DNA from: CAYVUM01 sp964619055
GTDB taxonomy: Bacteria > Pseudomonadota > Alphaproteobacteria > Rhodospirillales > Defluviicoccaceae
Direction: 5' to 3'
Assembly: GCA_964619055.1 (NCBI GenBank)
Contig: CAZUDB010000013.1
Coordinates: forward strand, 1 to 64,000
DNA: 64,000 nucleotides
Shown: positions 1 to 8,911 of the stretch, piece after piece
Layout: each line of letters starts with the position of its first letter
Position numbering within the stretch: position 1 is the stretch's first letter
Position numbers and translations under genes: made by a program
Notes under the pieces: generated by a model
Told to the model about the DNA's origin: nothing
The model's database searches: none
Seen by the model: only the letters and a program-made list of their open reading frames with translations

Positions 1-927
1 GAAGCCCATGAGCCGGAAGGAATCATCGGGGTCCTTAGCGCGTTTGATGTACTCGCCAACGCGGCTCACATCCCCGATCTGCTCCAGCATCTTCAAAACT
101 GCTTCGTTGGCGCCGCCATGGGCCGGTCCCCAAAGCGAGGCGATGCCGGCGGCGATACAGGCAAACGGGTTGGCGCCCGATGACCCGGCTAGCCGCACAG
201 TTGAGGTGGAGGCGTTCTGCTCGTGGTCGGCATGCAGAATCAGGATGCGATCCATGGCGCGCGCCAGCACCGGATTGACAAGATGAGGCTCGCACGGGTT
301 GGCGTACAGCATATGCAGGAAGTTTTCCGCGTATTTCAACTCGTTACGCGGATACATCAATGGCTGACCGATGGAGTACTTAAAGGCCCACGCAGCGATC
401 GTCGGCATTTTGGCGATCAGCCGATAGGAGGCCACCATGCGATGCCGGGGGTTCGTGATGTCGGTCGAGTCGTGGTAGAACGCCGACAGGGCGCCCACCA
501 CGCCGACCATCACGGCCATCGGATGAGAGTCGCGCCGGAAACCCTCGTAGAAGCGATGCATCTGTTCGTGGAGCATGGTGTGGTACGTAATATCATGCTC
601 GAACTTGCGCTTTTGGTCGGCCGTGGGCAGGTCGCCGTACAGCAGCAGGTAGCAAATTTCCATGTGATCGGCGTGTTCCGCCAACTCATCGATCGCATAG
701 CCGCGATAAAGCAAAACACCCTCATCACCATCAATGAAGGTTATTGCGGATTCGCAGCTGCCCGTTGAGGTGTAGCCCGGGTCGAAAGTGAAATACCCGG
801 TGTCGGCGTAAAGCTTGCGCACATCGATCACGTCAGGACCGGTGCTGCCCGACAATATGGGCATTTCATACTGTTTGCCCGTCGTATTGTCGGTGAGGGT
901 AACGGTACGATTTGTGTTTGATTTCAT
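1..927 (-). CDS. gltA: Citrate synthase (type I), C-terminus off the window
   Basis: Condenses oxaloacetate and acetyl-CoA to citrate, the entry step of the TCA cycle, in the cytoplasm. Reading the minus strand from ATG at 927 gives a frame open to the window edge (309 residues). It begins MKSNTNRTVTLTD and contains the family stretches CESAITFIDGDEGVLLYRG, YHTMLHEQMHRFYEGFRRD, the active-site region LILHADHEQNAS and SLWGPAHGGANEAVLKML. The N-terminal beta-domain before the helical core marks the hexameric type I enzyme of Gram-negatives. About 120 residues of the usual 430, including the last catalytic Asp, lie beyond position 1. It starts 48 bases after the gltX stop on the same strand, so co-transcription with gltX is likely. 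Identification is secure; only completeness is unknown. Confidence 0.95.
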   Translation of the reverse strand, partial: MKSNTNRTVTLTDNTTGKQYEMPILSGSTGPDVIDVRKLYADTGYFTFDPGYTSTGSCESAITFIDGDEGVLLYRGYAIDELAEHADHMEICYLLLYGDLPTADQKRKFEHDITYHTMLHEQMHRFYEGFRRDSHPMAVMVGVVGALSAFYHDSTDITNPRHRMVASYRLIAKMPTIAAWAFKYSIGQPLMYPRNELKYAENFLHMLYANPCEPHLVNPVLARAMDRILILHADHEQNASTSTVRLAGSSGANPFACIAAGIASLWGPAHGGANEAVLKMLEQIGDVSRVGEYIKRAKDPDDSFRLMGF

Positions 928-975
928 CGAGCCAAACTTCCCCATCCTGGGCGCTGGACTGAGCGGCCCACCGGC

Positions 976-2436
976 TCAGCCTATTTCGCGATCATCGATA
1001 CAAGTGTCTTGTGCGCGGTCGCTGGTCCTGAACACATCATTAAGTCGGCCAAGCGTCTCGTCACGTCCAAGCACGGCCATAACCTCAAATATGGGTGGTG
1101 AAACAACCGATCCAGTGATGGCAGCCCGAAGCGGCTGAGCCACGGCGCGAAGGGTGACCCGATCGTTGTCCTGCGTCGCCAAAAACCCCCTGACCTGAGC
1201 CTCCACCGTTGTCACTGTCCAATCAGTAAGGGTCGACAGGGCATTGGTCAAATCCCTGAGCAGCAAATCGGTACCGTTGGCCTGGAGCGCGGATCGGGCC
1301 TTAGCATCCAGGGGGATCGGCCGGGCACAACAATAAAACCGTGCACTGTTTGTCAGGTCCACAAGTGTCTTTGCACGCTCCTTAAGGCCCGTCATGCCAA
1401 GCCTCAGCCTGGTCGGAGCATCGGGACTGAGGGCTGCCGCCTCCGTGGCCAATAAACGTGACAGGACCTCATCCGCCAGGCGGTCGTCGTCGGCGGCCCG
1501 GAGGTAGTGGGTGTTGACACTCTCCAGCTTCGTCCGATCAAACCGGGCCGGAGAGCGGCCGATCGCTCCCAGATCGAACCAAGCGACGGCTTGGTCGCGG
1601 CCGATGATCTCGTCGTCGCCGTGGCTCCACCCGAGCCGGAGCAGGTAGTTGCACATGGCCTCCGGCAGGAAGCCGTCGTCACGGTAGGTATCAACACCGA
1701 GCGCACCATGCCGCTTCGACATCTTCGCGCCATCGGACCCGTGGATCAGCGGTACGTGGGCGAACACCGGGGCCTGCCAGCCCAGGGCCTTATAGAGCTG
1801 GAACTGACGGAATGCGTTCGTAAGATGATCGTCACCACGGATCACATGAGTCACGGCCATGTCGTGATCATCCACGACCACGGCCAACATGTATGTCGGT
1901 GTGCCGTCGGCGCGCAAAAGGACCATATCGTCCAACTGATCGTTTGCGACGGTGACGGAGCCCTGGACCGCGTCCGTGATGGTGGTCTCGCCCGTTTGCG
2001 GAGCTTTTAGGCGGATTACCGGGTCGACGCCGGCCGGCGCTTCGGAGTGATCGCGATCACGCCAGCGGCCATCGTAGCGCATTGGCCGGCCCTCCGCTCG
2101 AGCCTGTTCGCGCATCTCGGTCAACTCTTCAGGGCTGGCCCAGCATCGATATGCGTGGCCGGCGGCGAGCAACTGGTGGGCGACGGCGGCGTGACGATCG
2201 GCTCGCGCGAACTGTGACACCGCGTCTCCGTCCCATGGCAGGTCTAGCCAAGTCAGGCCATCGATGATGGCTGCCACCGCGTCAGGCGTCGAGCGAGCCC
2301 GATCGGTATCCTCGATCCGCAACAAAAACTGGCCACCGTGATGGCGGGCGAACAGCCAGTTGAACAGTGCCGTTCGTGCCCCGCCGATATGGAGGAAGCC
2401 GGTGGGCGAAGGCGCGAAACGGGTAACGACGGACAT
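976..2436 (-). CDS. gltX: Glutamate--tRNA ligase
   Basis: Class I aminoacyl-tRNA synthetase that charges tRNA-Glu with glutamate using ATP. The 486-residue product has the HIGH-type motif HIGG at residues 16-19 inside FAPSPTGFLHIGGARTALF, the conserved FLLRIEDTD stretch near 37-45, and KMSK at 238-241 followed by RHG. The C-terminal third is the helical anticodon-binding domain. Length and domain order are normal for bacterial GluRS. In bacteria lacking GlnRS the enzyme also charges tRNA-Gln for amidation; whether this one does cannot be told from the window. It is followed closely by gltA on the same strand, an arrangement common in alphaproteobacteria. A tRNA-Glu(TTC) gene, its substrate, lies at 17.6 kb. 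Confidence 0.97.
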   Translation of the reverse strand: MSVVTRFAPSPTGFLHIGGARTALFNWLFARHHGGQFLLRIEDTDRARSTPDAVAAIIDGLTWLDLPWDGDAVSQFARADRHAAVAHQLLAAGHAYRCWASPEELTEMREQARAEGRPMRYDGRWRDRDHSEAPAGVDPVIRLKAPQTGETTITDAVQGSVTVANDQLDDMVLLRADGTPTYMLAVVVDDHDMAVTHVIRGDDHLTNAFRQFQLYKALGWQAPVFAHVPLIHGSDGAKMSKRHGALGVDTYRDDGFLPEAMCNYLLRLGWSHGDDEIIGRDQAVAWFDLGAIGRSPARFDRTKLESVNTHYLRAADDDRLADEVLSRLLATEAAALSPDAPTRLRLGMTGLKERAKTLVDLTNSARFYCCARPIPLDAKARSALQANGTDLLLRDLTNALSTLTDWTVTTVEAQVRGFLATQDNDRVTLRAVAQPLRAAITGSVVSPPIFEVMAVLGRDETLGRLNDVFRTSDRAQDTCIDDREIG

Positions 2437-2733
2437 CGGGGTGCCTGAGGTTCGAGCGGTGGGCGGCGGGACGTCGGCGGGACGATTTTACGTCAAGAGC
2501 GCGAGGAGAAGACTGAAGGACACAGGTCTTCGCAAGGTCGGCGATGTCTAGCACAGATCGCGTGTGACAGCCTAGTCCTCAGGCCAATTCCAACGCTTCC
2601 TTGGATTGGGCGGGATCTCTACCAGAAACAGACGGTTACGAATCGCGGTCCAGTGGCCATTGCAGACACGGTGGTTCCCGGCACCATGGTATTCTGTACG
2701 TCGTCAATCAGATTTGGGAGGACGGTGAGGACC

Positions 2734-3171
2734 ATGGCGGCGATTGTATACGGTGGTAGGTTTGAGGTGGAGATGGCGATGGGACCGGAGATCGCGGATG
2801 TGACGCAGACCATTGCCCGCATCGTGTCCGAGGCCGGCGTCGGCATGGGCAGCGCCCAAGTTACAGCCATCGGCTCCACCGGCTCGATCACCACCATCGA
2901 GTATGAACCCGGGGCCGTTCAAGACTTGAAAGAGGCGATTCGCCGGCTTGCCCCGCCCGACGCGGTCTATGCCCACGAAATGACCTGGCACGACGGTAAT
3001 GGCCATAGCCACGTTCAGGCGGCTTTGCTCGGCCCTTCGGTCGTGATTCCAGTGCGCGACCGTCGCCTGTCGCTTGGCACTTGGCAGCAGGTCATTCTTA
3101 TCAACCACGACAACCGGCGGCGCCGGCGAACCGTCGAGGTTACCGTGATCGGCACCAATATCGGGGCGTGA
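2734..3171 (+). CDS. YjbQ/UPF0047 family protein
   Basis: Small beta-rich protein of the YjbQ family; some members show weak thiamine-phosphate-synthase activity in E. coli, but the physiological role is unclear. The 145-residue product carries the family core: a TGSITTIEYEPG segment, a D-L-x-x-A-I-x-x-L-x-P helix, HDGNGHSH with the conserved histidines, LLGPSVVIPV, and LGTWQQVILINHD near the end. The ATG at 2734 is chosen because a GGAGG lies just upstream and family members start near FEVE; an upstream in-frame start at 2653 would add 27 residues with no family similarity. The gene stands alone between divergent gltX and an AT-rich spacer. The family call is firm, the function is not. Confidence 0.85.
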   Translation: MAAIVYGGRFEVEMAMGPEIADVTQTIARIVSEAGVGMGSAQVTAIGSTGSITTIEYEPGAVQDLKEAIRRLAPPDAVYAHEMTWHDGNGHSHVQAALLGPSVVIPVRDRRLSLGTWQQVILINHDNRRRRRTVEVTVIGTNIGA

Positions 3172-3527
3172 TGCCGCGCACGCGTTGGGGAAAGCCTCTT
3201 GGGCGTCGTCGCCGTCGATCGCGCGACTGGCTTGGAGACTCCGCTCAACAGCCCAACAAACCAGTCTGGTCAGGCTGGCCATTATCTGTAAGTGTTCGTA
3301 GACGGTTTGGGGTACATTTGGATTGTTTTTGCAATGCAACACAAATTGTTGCGACGCACAATATTGCGTGGTTGCGCGCCTGTAAAAAAAACATCTTTGT
3401 TCACGCTTATGTTTAATGGTTTAATTAATTTTAAGAGGTGATCAGGATCTTACTGTCCTGTTGCCTAGATCGCTTTCATGGTGCTCGCAACGTAGAAAGC
3501 GTGCTTTTAAGATCGAAGAACGTGGTG
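3172..3527. other. AT-rich intergenic spacer
   Basis: 356 bases with no convincing gene. The second half (about 3290-3480) is much richer in A and T than the surroundings, including a run of eight A near 3384. It holds the promoter candidate listed separately. A GTG at 3438 opens the downstream frame early, but the protein-like part begins at 3528. Nothing else was recognised. Confidence 0.5.
3397..3425 (+). promoter_or_regulatory. Candidate sigma70-type promoter
   Basis: TTGTTC at 3397-3402 and TTTAAT at 3420-3425 are separated by exactly 17 bases inside the AT-rich spacer, about 100 bases before the small gene at 3528. The spacing and the local AT content support it; there is no other evidence. 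Confidence 0.4.
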
Positions 3528-3764
3528 ATGCTTCACTTGCCGGCAAACGGACATCGGGTTTTCGAGGTTGAGATTCATAATCAATTAGTGCGTCAGTTGG
3601 TCAGTTCGAATCGTCGCCACCAATTCTATGACGAGCGTTGGGCCCGAACCCAAAGGCGTAACGTTGTGGCACGCTGTGAGCGCGAAGCACGAGACCTGAT
3701 CGCCGAGCGTTTCCCACCAGAAGACGGCTTTATCATCGAAAGCGTCCACCCCAGCCGCTACTGA
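3528..3764 (+). CDS. Conserved small protein of unknown function
   Basis: A 78-residue, charged cytoplasmic protein with no signal peptide or membrane segment. It begins MLHLPANGHRVFEVEI, has a basic, aromatic middle (HQFYDERWARTQ) and a C-terminal part rich in Arg/Glu that suggests an alpha-helix followed by a short strand (FIIESV). It resembles small proteins I associate with alphaproteobacteria that share an E-x-H-N-x-x-V-R-x-L pattern, but I cannot name a family. The ATG at 3528 is preferred over the GTG at 3438 because the 30 residues between look non-coding. A candidate promoter lies upstream, so it may be monocistronic. Confidence 0.6.
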   Translation: MLHLPANGHRVFEVEIHNQLVRQLVSSNRRHQFYDERWARTQRRNVVARCEREARDLIAERFPPEDGFIIESVHPSRY

Positions 3765-3941
3765 CGCTTCGGTCCGGCGGCGAATTTGCCGCGCACAACC
3801 CCACAGAATTTCTCGCAAGCCCTCGGGAGAACAGGTGCCCGCGGACCGGGGGCGCTAAACCCAAATTCCCAGGTGGAAGCTTCTGGCCATTGCCGACGAA
3901 GCCTGCCAAAAAAGAACTTCGGTTACGAAGGTCCTGCCTGC

Positions 3942-4811
3942 ATGTTTGTGCCTCACCTGCTCACCGATCGGCGCGTTCTCATCACCGGTGGTGGCACCGG
4001 CCTCGGGCGGGCGACGGCGGCGCGGCTCGTCGCACTGGGTGCCACGGTCATTATCTGCGGACGCCGCGCCGACGTGCTTGCCAGCACCTGTGCGGACTTG
4101 GCCGGCTGCGTGCAGGAAGGCCGCTCCCTAACGTGGCGCCAACTCGACATTCGCGATCCCGAGGCCGTGGAGCGGGTGGTCGGGGAGGTCTTCGACGATG
4201 GCCCGATCGACTGTCTTATCAACAACGCCGCCGGTAATTTCCTAGCACGCTCGGAAACGTTATCTCATCGAGCTGTCGATGCCGTGCTCGCCATCGTTCT
4301 GCACGGCACGACCTACATGACCCTGGCTTGCGGCCGGCGCTGGATTGCCGACGGGCGCCCCGGCCATGTGCTGTCCATCATCACCACCTACGCCTGGACC
4401 GGATCGGCTTATGTATTGCCGTCGGCTCTCGGCAAAGCTGCTGTATTGGCCATGACCCGGTCCCTCGCGGTGGAATGGGGGTCGAAGGGTATTCGCCTCA
4501 ACGCCATCGCGCCGGGACCCTTCCCGACCGAGGGCGCATGGTCACGCCTGGTTCCGCGCGCCGACCTCGCCGAACAGTTCGAAACCCGCAATCCGCTCGG
4601 GCGTGCCGGTACGCACCAGGAGTTCGTGGATCTCGTGGCCTACATGCTGTCGCCGTCAGCCGGTTATCTCAACGGCGAGGTCGTGACCATCGATGGTGGC
4701 GAATGGCTCGCTGGAGCGGGGCAGTTCAACTTTGCCAGCGCGCTGACCGAGGATGAATGGGCCGCACTCGATCCAAGGGCATCGAACCGATCCAGCGGCA
4801 ACAAGGGCTAA
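3942..4811 (+). CDS. SDR oxidoreductase, 2,4-dienoyl-CoA reductase-like
   Basis: Likely NADPH-dependent reductase acting on unsaturated acyl-CoA intermediates of beta-oxidation. The 290-residue product has the Rossmann motif TGGGTGLG at 15-22, the NNAAGNF segment, and at the active site YVLPSALGKAAV rather than a classic Y-x-x-x-K: Ser and Lys are spaced as S-x-x-x-K, as in mitochondrial and peroxisomal dienoyl-CoA reductases. The following PGPFPTEGAWSRLVP block is also typical of that subgroup. The ATG at 3942 is chosen because the Rossmann fold starts a few residues later; an in-frame start at 3786 would add 52 unlike residues. The alpha/beta hydrolase gene follows after 6 bases, so the two are probably co-transcribed. 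Substrate is inferred from family resemblance. Confidence 0.82.
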   Translation: MFVPHLLTDRRVLITGGGTGLGRATAARLVALGATVIICGRRADVLASTCADLAGCVQEGRSLTWRQLDIRDPEAVERVVGEVFDDGPIDCLINNAAGNFLARSETLSHRAVDAVLAIVLHGTTYMTLACGRRWIADGRPGHVLSIITTYAWTGSAYVLPSALGKAAVLAMTRSLAVEWGSKGIRLNAIAPGPFPTEGAWSRLVPRADLAEQFETRNPLGRAGTHQEFVDLVAYMLSPSAGYLNGEVVTIDGGEWLAGAGQFNFASALTEDEWAALDPRASNRSSGNKG

Positions 4812-4817
4812 GCGACG

Positions 4818-5678
4818 ATGGCGACCTGGAAGGCCGTCCTCGGGGTCGTGGTCCTGGGCTACGCGATCATCGTGGCAGGCCTGTATCTGTTTCAGCGCCG
4901 ACTGATTTATCTGCCGTCGACCGACCCCCCCGACCGTGTCAGTGCCGGCGCCGCCGACATGAGAGAAGTGACATTGACAACCGCTGACGGCCTCGTGCTC
5001 AATGCGTGGTGGCGTCCACCGGAGGGCGAGCGGGCAACGATCATTTTCTTCCACGGCAATGCCGGCAACATCGGTCATCGGCCGGACCGGGTCCGACCCT
5101 ATATGAATGCGGGCTACGGCATGTTGCTGGTGGACTATCGTGGCTACGGCGGCAATCCGGGCCGTCCGACCGAGACCGGCCTTTACGCCGACGGTCGCGC
5201 CGCCTTGGCCTTTGTGGCCGGCCAGGGAATCGCGCCTGATGGGACGGTGCTTTACGGCGAGTCTTTGGGCGGTGGTGTTGCCGTTCAAATGGCGCTAGAG
5301 CAGGCCGGCCTTGGTGCACCGGTGGGTGCGGTCGTCCTCGAGGCGCCGTTCTCTTCAGTTCCCGATATGGCGGCCGAGCATTACCGTTTGGTGCCGGGGC
5401 GATGGTTGGTGCGGGACCGGTTCGACAACGTAGCGAAAATCGGGGGCATCGAAGCGCCCCTGTTTGTGGCACACGGCGACAGCGATTACATCACCCCGCA
5501 ACGCCTGGGAATGCGGGTGTTCGACGCGGCTGAAGAGCCCAAGGTGGGCTGGTGGCCCGACGGCGCTGGACATATCGACCTGGGCGATTTTGGTTTGCCG
5601 GATCGCGTGATCGAGTTTCTTGAGGAGAAACTGGACAATTGCGGCGCAGCACGCTCGAGTGGATCGGTCCAGCCTTAG
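4818..5678 (+). CDS. Membrane-anchored alpha/beta hydrolase (ABHD13/BEM46-like)
   Basis: Serine hydrolase of unknown substrate, probably anchored in the inner membrane. The 286-residue protein has one N-terminal hydrophobic segment at about 8-24 followed by QRRLIYLPS, which is typical of the BEM46/ABHD13 group. The oxyanion region FFHGNAGN, nucleophile elbow GESLGGG, acid residue in HGDSDYITP and catalytic His in GAGHIDLG are all present in order. It lies 6 bases after the SDR gene. Its last four bases overlap the stop of the convergent Lrp-like gene. Family and catalytic triad are clear; physiological role is unknown. Confidence 0.88.
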   Translation: MATWKAVLGVVVLGYAIIVAGLYLFQRRLIYLPSTDPPDRVSAGAADMREVTLTTADGLVLNAWWRPPEGERATIIFFHGNAGNIGHRPDRVRPYMNAGYGMLLVDYRGYGGNPGRPTETGLYADGRAALAFVAGQGIAPDGTVLYGESLGGGVAVQMALEQAGLGAPVGAVVLEAPFSSVPDMAAEHYRLVPGRWLVRDRFDNVAKIGGIEAPLFVAHGDSDYITPQRLGMRVFDAAEEPKVGWWPDGAGHIDLGDFGLPDRVIEFLEEKLDNCGAARSSGSVQP

Positions 5679-5923
5679 GCGAATGCCTTAAACGCGATGA
5701 TCGTGAAGGTGTCGGCAACACCGGGGAGGGTTTGGATCTGCTCCGTGACGTAATGGCCGATGTCAGCCCCGTCATTGAGATAGCATTTCAGCATCAAATC
5801 GTATTGCCCGGAGATGGAGTACACCTCCGACACGCCGGGAGCCTCCTCAACGGCCGCTTCGGCGACCGCGTAGGCTTGACCGAGCTGACATTTGACCTGA
5901 ACGAAGATGGTCTGCATGGGCAT
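5675..5923 (-). CDS. Stand-alone Lrp/AsnC ligand-binding domain protein
   Basis: 82 residues consisting only of the effector-binding (RAM/SAM) domain of Lrp/AsnC regulators, with no helix-turn-helix. It shows the alternating beta-alpha-beta pattern: IFVQVKCQLG, a helix AYAVAEAAVEEAPGV, then EVYSISGQYDLMLKCYL and a final TFTIIAFK strand. Such stand-alone domains assemble into octamers or decamers and may bind amino acids or pair with full-length Lrp proteins. The stop overlaps the end of the convergent hydrolase by four bases. The start could also be the second Met two codons in. Targets cannot be inferred from context. Confidence 0.85.
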   Translation of the reverse strand: MPMQTIFVQVKCQLGQAYAVAEAAVEEAPGVSEVYSISGQYDLMLKCYLNDGADIGHYVTEQIQTLPGVADTFTIIAFKAFA

Positions 5924-5962
5924 GTCCCTCGGCGCTCTGGCACCGGCGTCGGAACGCGCGGA

Positions 5963-7438
5963 TCAGGCTTGGGCCTTGCTTCGGACCCGGAGCGGCTTGG
6001 GCTCGCGCAACAGGAAGGCGGGTGTGTGGTCGCCCATACCAAGGACCGGGCTGTCGTCCACCTCTGGCCGGTTGCGCTCCCGGATTGGCGTTGCCGGCGG
6101 AGAGTCGAAGGCGTATGGCGCACGGGGCTCATGCCGGTCGCGGCGTTTCGGCTCACGCGGCGGCGGCGTTTCGCGGGAGCAAGCGGCCGGAGGATTGGCG
6201 ACCTCGGGCCTGACGGCCGGTGCCGTGTCGGAGACTGTCGAGCCACCGCGACGGCGGCCGCGCCGTCCACGCACGGTCAGTTCGCCCGCCTCAATGCCGT
6301 CCACATGGATCCGCGGTAACGGTCGGCCGATCAGCTTCTCGATCCCCTGGACGTATTTGCCATCCTCTCCGACGGCGATAGTGAACGCGGTTCCGCTTCG
6401 GCCCGCACGCCCGGTGCGCCCGATGCGATGGACGTAATCTTCCGCACTGGTCGGCACATCGAAATTAAACACGTACTCAACACCGGCGATATCGAGTCCG
6501 CGGGCTGCCACATCGGAGCAGACCAGGAAGGGCACCGCGCCGCGCTTGAACCGGCCAAGAACGTCAGTTCGCGCAGATTGGGCAAGATCGCCGTGTAGCA
6601 TGGCGGCGTCGAAGCCGTGCCGCGCCAGGGATCGCTGTAAGACACCGACATCACGCTTACGATTGCAGAAAATCAAGCCGTTGCGGCAGTCGTTGGACTT
6701 GAGCAGCAGCCGGAGAGCGGCGCGCTTTGCCTTCTGAAGGCTGGCACTCCCGATGCCGTCAGGGCTAACGACGATAAGGCCCTGAGTCACGGTTTCCGCC
6801 GGTGTCGATGGCGGGGCAACGCTGATTTCCCTGGGATTTTGCAGAAACGCATCGGCCAACCGGCGAATTTCCGCGGGCATGGTCGCAGAGAATAGCAGCG
6901 TTTGACGCATGCGCGATACCAGCGAGGCGATCCGTTCCACGTCCGGAATGAAGCCCATGTCCAGCATGCGGTCAGCCTCGTCAATGACGAGAATCCGCAC
7001 ATCGTTCATCAGCAGGTGGCCCCGATCGAAAACGTCGAGCAGCCGGCCCGGCGTTGCGATCAGCACGTCTACGCCCCGCTCCAGAACCTTAATCTGGTCG
7101 CCCATGGACTCACCGCCGATCAGTAGTGCCTTGGTCAGCCCAGCGTGACGCCCGTAGTTGTCAAAGCTCTCCGCTACCTGTGCGGCCAGCTCTCGCGTGG
7201 GCTCCAAAATCAAGGAGCGGGGCATCCTGGCCTTGGCCCGTCCGGCGGCCAGAATGTCAATCATCGGCAATGTGAAGCTTGCGGTTTTTCCTGTGCCGGT
7301 CTGGGCGCAACCAAGAACATCCCTTCCCATCAGGGCATATGGGATAGCTTGAGCCTGAATAGGTGTCGGGACCGAATAGCCCAGGTCAGCAATGGCGCTA
7401 AGAACGCCTTCGCTCAATCCCAGATCAGCGAAATTCAT
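5963..7438 (-). CDS. rhlE: DEAD-box RNA helicase, RhlE type
   Basis: ATP-dependent RNA helicase for ribosome assembly, RNA decay or cold adaptation. The 491-residue protein begins MNFADLGLSEGVL (Q-motif region), with Walker A AQTGTGKT at 45-52, PTRELAAQ, DEAD inside VIDEADRMLDMGF, SAT in LLFSATMP, and HRIGRTGR. After the two RecA-like domains comes a basic, Arg/Pro-rich tail beginning RGRRGRRRGG, typical of RhlE proteins and probably RNA-binding. The ATG at 7438 is preferred because family members start at MNF; an in-frame ATG 13 codons upstream is less likely. It is divergent from the isochorismatase gene. Motif content is decisive; the exact subfamily is slightly less certain. Confidence 0.93.
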   Translation of the reverse strand: MNFADLGLSEGVLSAIADLGYSVPTPIQAQAIPYALMGRDVLGCAQTGTGKTASFTLPMIDILAAGRAKARMPRSLILEPTRELAAQVAESFDNYGRHAGLTKALLIGGESMGDQIKVLERGVDVLIATPGRLLDVFDRGHLLMNDVRILVIDEADRMLDMGFIPDVERIASLVSRMRQTLLFSATMPAEIRRLADAFLQNPREISVAPPSTPAETVTQGLIVVSPDGIGSASLQKAKRAALRLLLKSNDCRNGLIFCNRKRDVGVLQRSLARHGFDAAMLHGDLAQSARTDVLGRFKRGAVPFLVCSDVAARGLDIAGVEYVFNFDVPTSAEDYVHRIGRTGRAGRSGTAFTIAVGEDGKYVQGIEKLIGRPLPRIHVDGIEAGELTVRGRRGRRRGGSTVSDTAPAVRPEVANPPAACSRETPPPREPKRRDRHEPRAPYAFDSPPATPIRERNRPEVDDSPVLGMGDHTPAFLLREPKPLRVRSKAQA

Positions 7439-7781
7439 CAATGGCAAACCATCATGGGAAAAGTAAGGTCGCTTCAACCGCTACCAAAAGGAGCAGGAGT
7501 ATTCGTCTTTATATCCGCACTGTCAACATCCACGGGAGGTTGCATAACATTGTTTCGTCGGGCTGTGTTGGCGGCGCCGCACGAACCTTTGCCGCCATCG
7601 GGTACATGGTTTACGGTCCGACACCCGCGGGAAGCTGGCAATTGATTGCGTAAGGACGCTCGGTTTCGATGCTGCATTCGCTAGGAGAGATGGAGGCAAG
7701 GATGGGCAACCGCCATGCCTATCGAACGAAATGCTGGCGCAGGCACGCTGTTGCCACGGATGCGCGTATGGGTCGCCAACG
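7439..7781. other. Divergent intergenic region, rhlE / isochorismatase
   Basis: 343 bases between divergent genes, presumably carrying promoters and the 5' untranslated region of the helicase, which is often long and cold-regulated in this family. Short overlapping frames on both strands look non-coding. I could not pick out a convincing promoter pair or hairpin. Confidence 0.4.
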
Positions 7782-8324
7782 ATGCTGATCGACTCAAACT
7801 CTGCCGCCCTTCTTGTCGTCGATATCCAGGATCGGCTGTTGCCAGTCGTCGCTAATCCCGATGTGCTGATCGCCAACACCCGCACTCTGCTGACAGCGGC
7901 GAACCGGATGGCGGTGCCGGTTCTGGTTTCCGAACAATACCCACGCGGCATCGGCCATACCGTGGAAACTTTGGCCGACTTGGTGACGCAGGACCGTGTT
8001 GTCACTAAGACCGCATTCTCATGCCTTCGTGAAGCGGCCTGGAGCGAGCGGTTCCATGCCTTGCAGCGGGACCAGGCTGTCGTGGTGGGCATCGAGGCCC
8101 ATGTCTGTGTATTGCAGACGGCGCTGGACCTCTTGAGCCACGGCCAGGATGTGTTTGTGGTGGCCGACGCCATCTCATCGCGTACGGCTGACAATCACGC
8201 TGCAGCTTTACACCGCCTGAGTGATGCCGGCGCCCATATCGTCACGACGGAAATGGTCGTGTTTGAATGGATGGAGCGCGCGGCGACGCCGATATTTAAA
8301 GACCTCATAGGCTTGATCAAGTAA
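7782..8324 (+). CDS. Isochorismatase-family cysteine hydrolase
   Basis: 180-residue alpha/beta hydrolase of the isochorismatase-like superfamily (YcaC-like group), which cleaves amide or ester bonds of small molecules; the substrate is unknown. The catalytic triad is visible: Asp14 in LLVVDIQDRLL, Lys76 in VVTKTAFSC and Cys99 in GIEAHVCV, followed by the expected helix and VADAISSR. The ATG at 7782 is used because the fold begins directly after it; an in-frame ATG at 7731 would add 17 cysteine-rich, unlike residues. Its stop codon overlaps the next start (TAATG), so it is translationally coupled to the gamma-carbonic anhydrase gene. Confidence 0.88.
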   Translation: MLIDSNSAALLVVDIQDRLLPVVANPDVLIANTRTLLTAANRMAVPVLVSEQYPRGIGHTVETLADLVTQDRVVTKTAFSCLREAAWSERFHALQRDQAVVVGIEAHVCVLQTALDLLSHGQDVFVVADAISSRTADNHAAALHRLSDAGAHIVTTEMVVFEWMERAATPIFKDLIGLIK

Positions 8325-8911
8325 TGACCCCGAGCATGCATGGAGCGGAGGCGATGCTAACGACGAAGGATGCGACAAGATCGATGAGCGGGACGATCCT
8401 GGTTTACCGTGGCATTACGCCGAAGGTGGGAGAGGGTGTCTTCATCGCACCCACGGCTGTCCTGATCGGCGATGTTGAGATAGGCGCCGACACCAATATC
8501 TGGTTCGGCTGCGTGCTTCGCGGCGATGTCAACATCATCCGGGTCGGGGAGCGCACGAATATCCAGGACGGCACCGTTGTCCATGTCAACCGCGCTAAAT
8601 ATGGCACCTTCATCGGGTCCGATGTCACGATCGGCCATATGGCCCTGATCCATGCCTGCACGATCGAGGACAACGCGTTCATCGGCATGCAAGCGACGAT
8701 CATGGACGGTGCCGTTGTCGAGCGTGGCGCCATGGTTGCCGCAGGCGCCCTCATCACGCCGGGTAAACGTGTCGGCGCGGGGCAGTTATGGGCTGGCTCG
8801 CCCGCCAAGTATCTTCGTGACATCCCAGCACAGGAAGTAGAGGATTTGGCCTCGACGGCGCCGCATTACGTCCGTCTAGCTCGCGAATACATCGATGACG
8901 TGTGCCGATGA
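8324..8911 (+). CDS. Gamma-class carbonic anhydrase family protein
   Basis: Left-handed beta-helix trimer, predicted to hydrate CO2 with zinc or iron bound between subunits. The hexapeptide-repeat pattern (IAPTAVLIGDVEIGADTNIW and onward) runs through the 195 residues. The metal ligands are His87 (VVHVNR), His105 and His110 (IGHMALIHAC). The segment WAGSPAKYLR and the C-terminal helix are standard. The first start overlaps the previous stop by one base (TAATG), but typical proteins begin near the third Met (8384), so the first 20 residues may be untranslated. The stop overlaps meaB as ATGA. Many family members are catalytically weak, so activity is not certain. Confidence 0.88.
   Translation: MTPSMHGAEAMLTTKDATRSMSGTILVYRGITPKVGEGVFIAPTAVLIGDVEIGADTNIWFGCVLRGDVNIIRVGERTNIQDGTVVHVNRAKYGTFIGSDVTIGHMALIHACTIEDNAFIGMQATIMDGAVVERGAMVAAGALITPGKRVGAGQLWAGSPAKYLRDIPAQEVEDLASTAPHYVRLAREYIDDVCR

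Noticed and set aside
957..977. CTGAGC/GCTCAG hairpin between gltX and gltA as a terminator
   Set aside because: Short stem overlapping the gltX stop, with no T-run on the minus strand; read-through to gltA is more likely.
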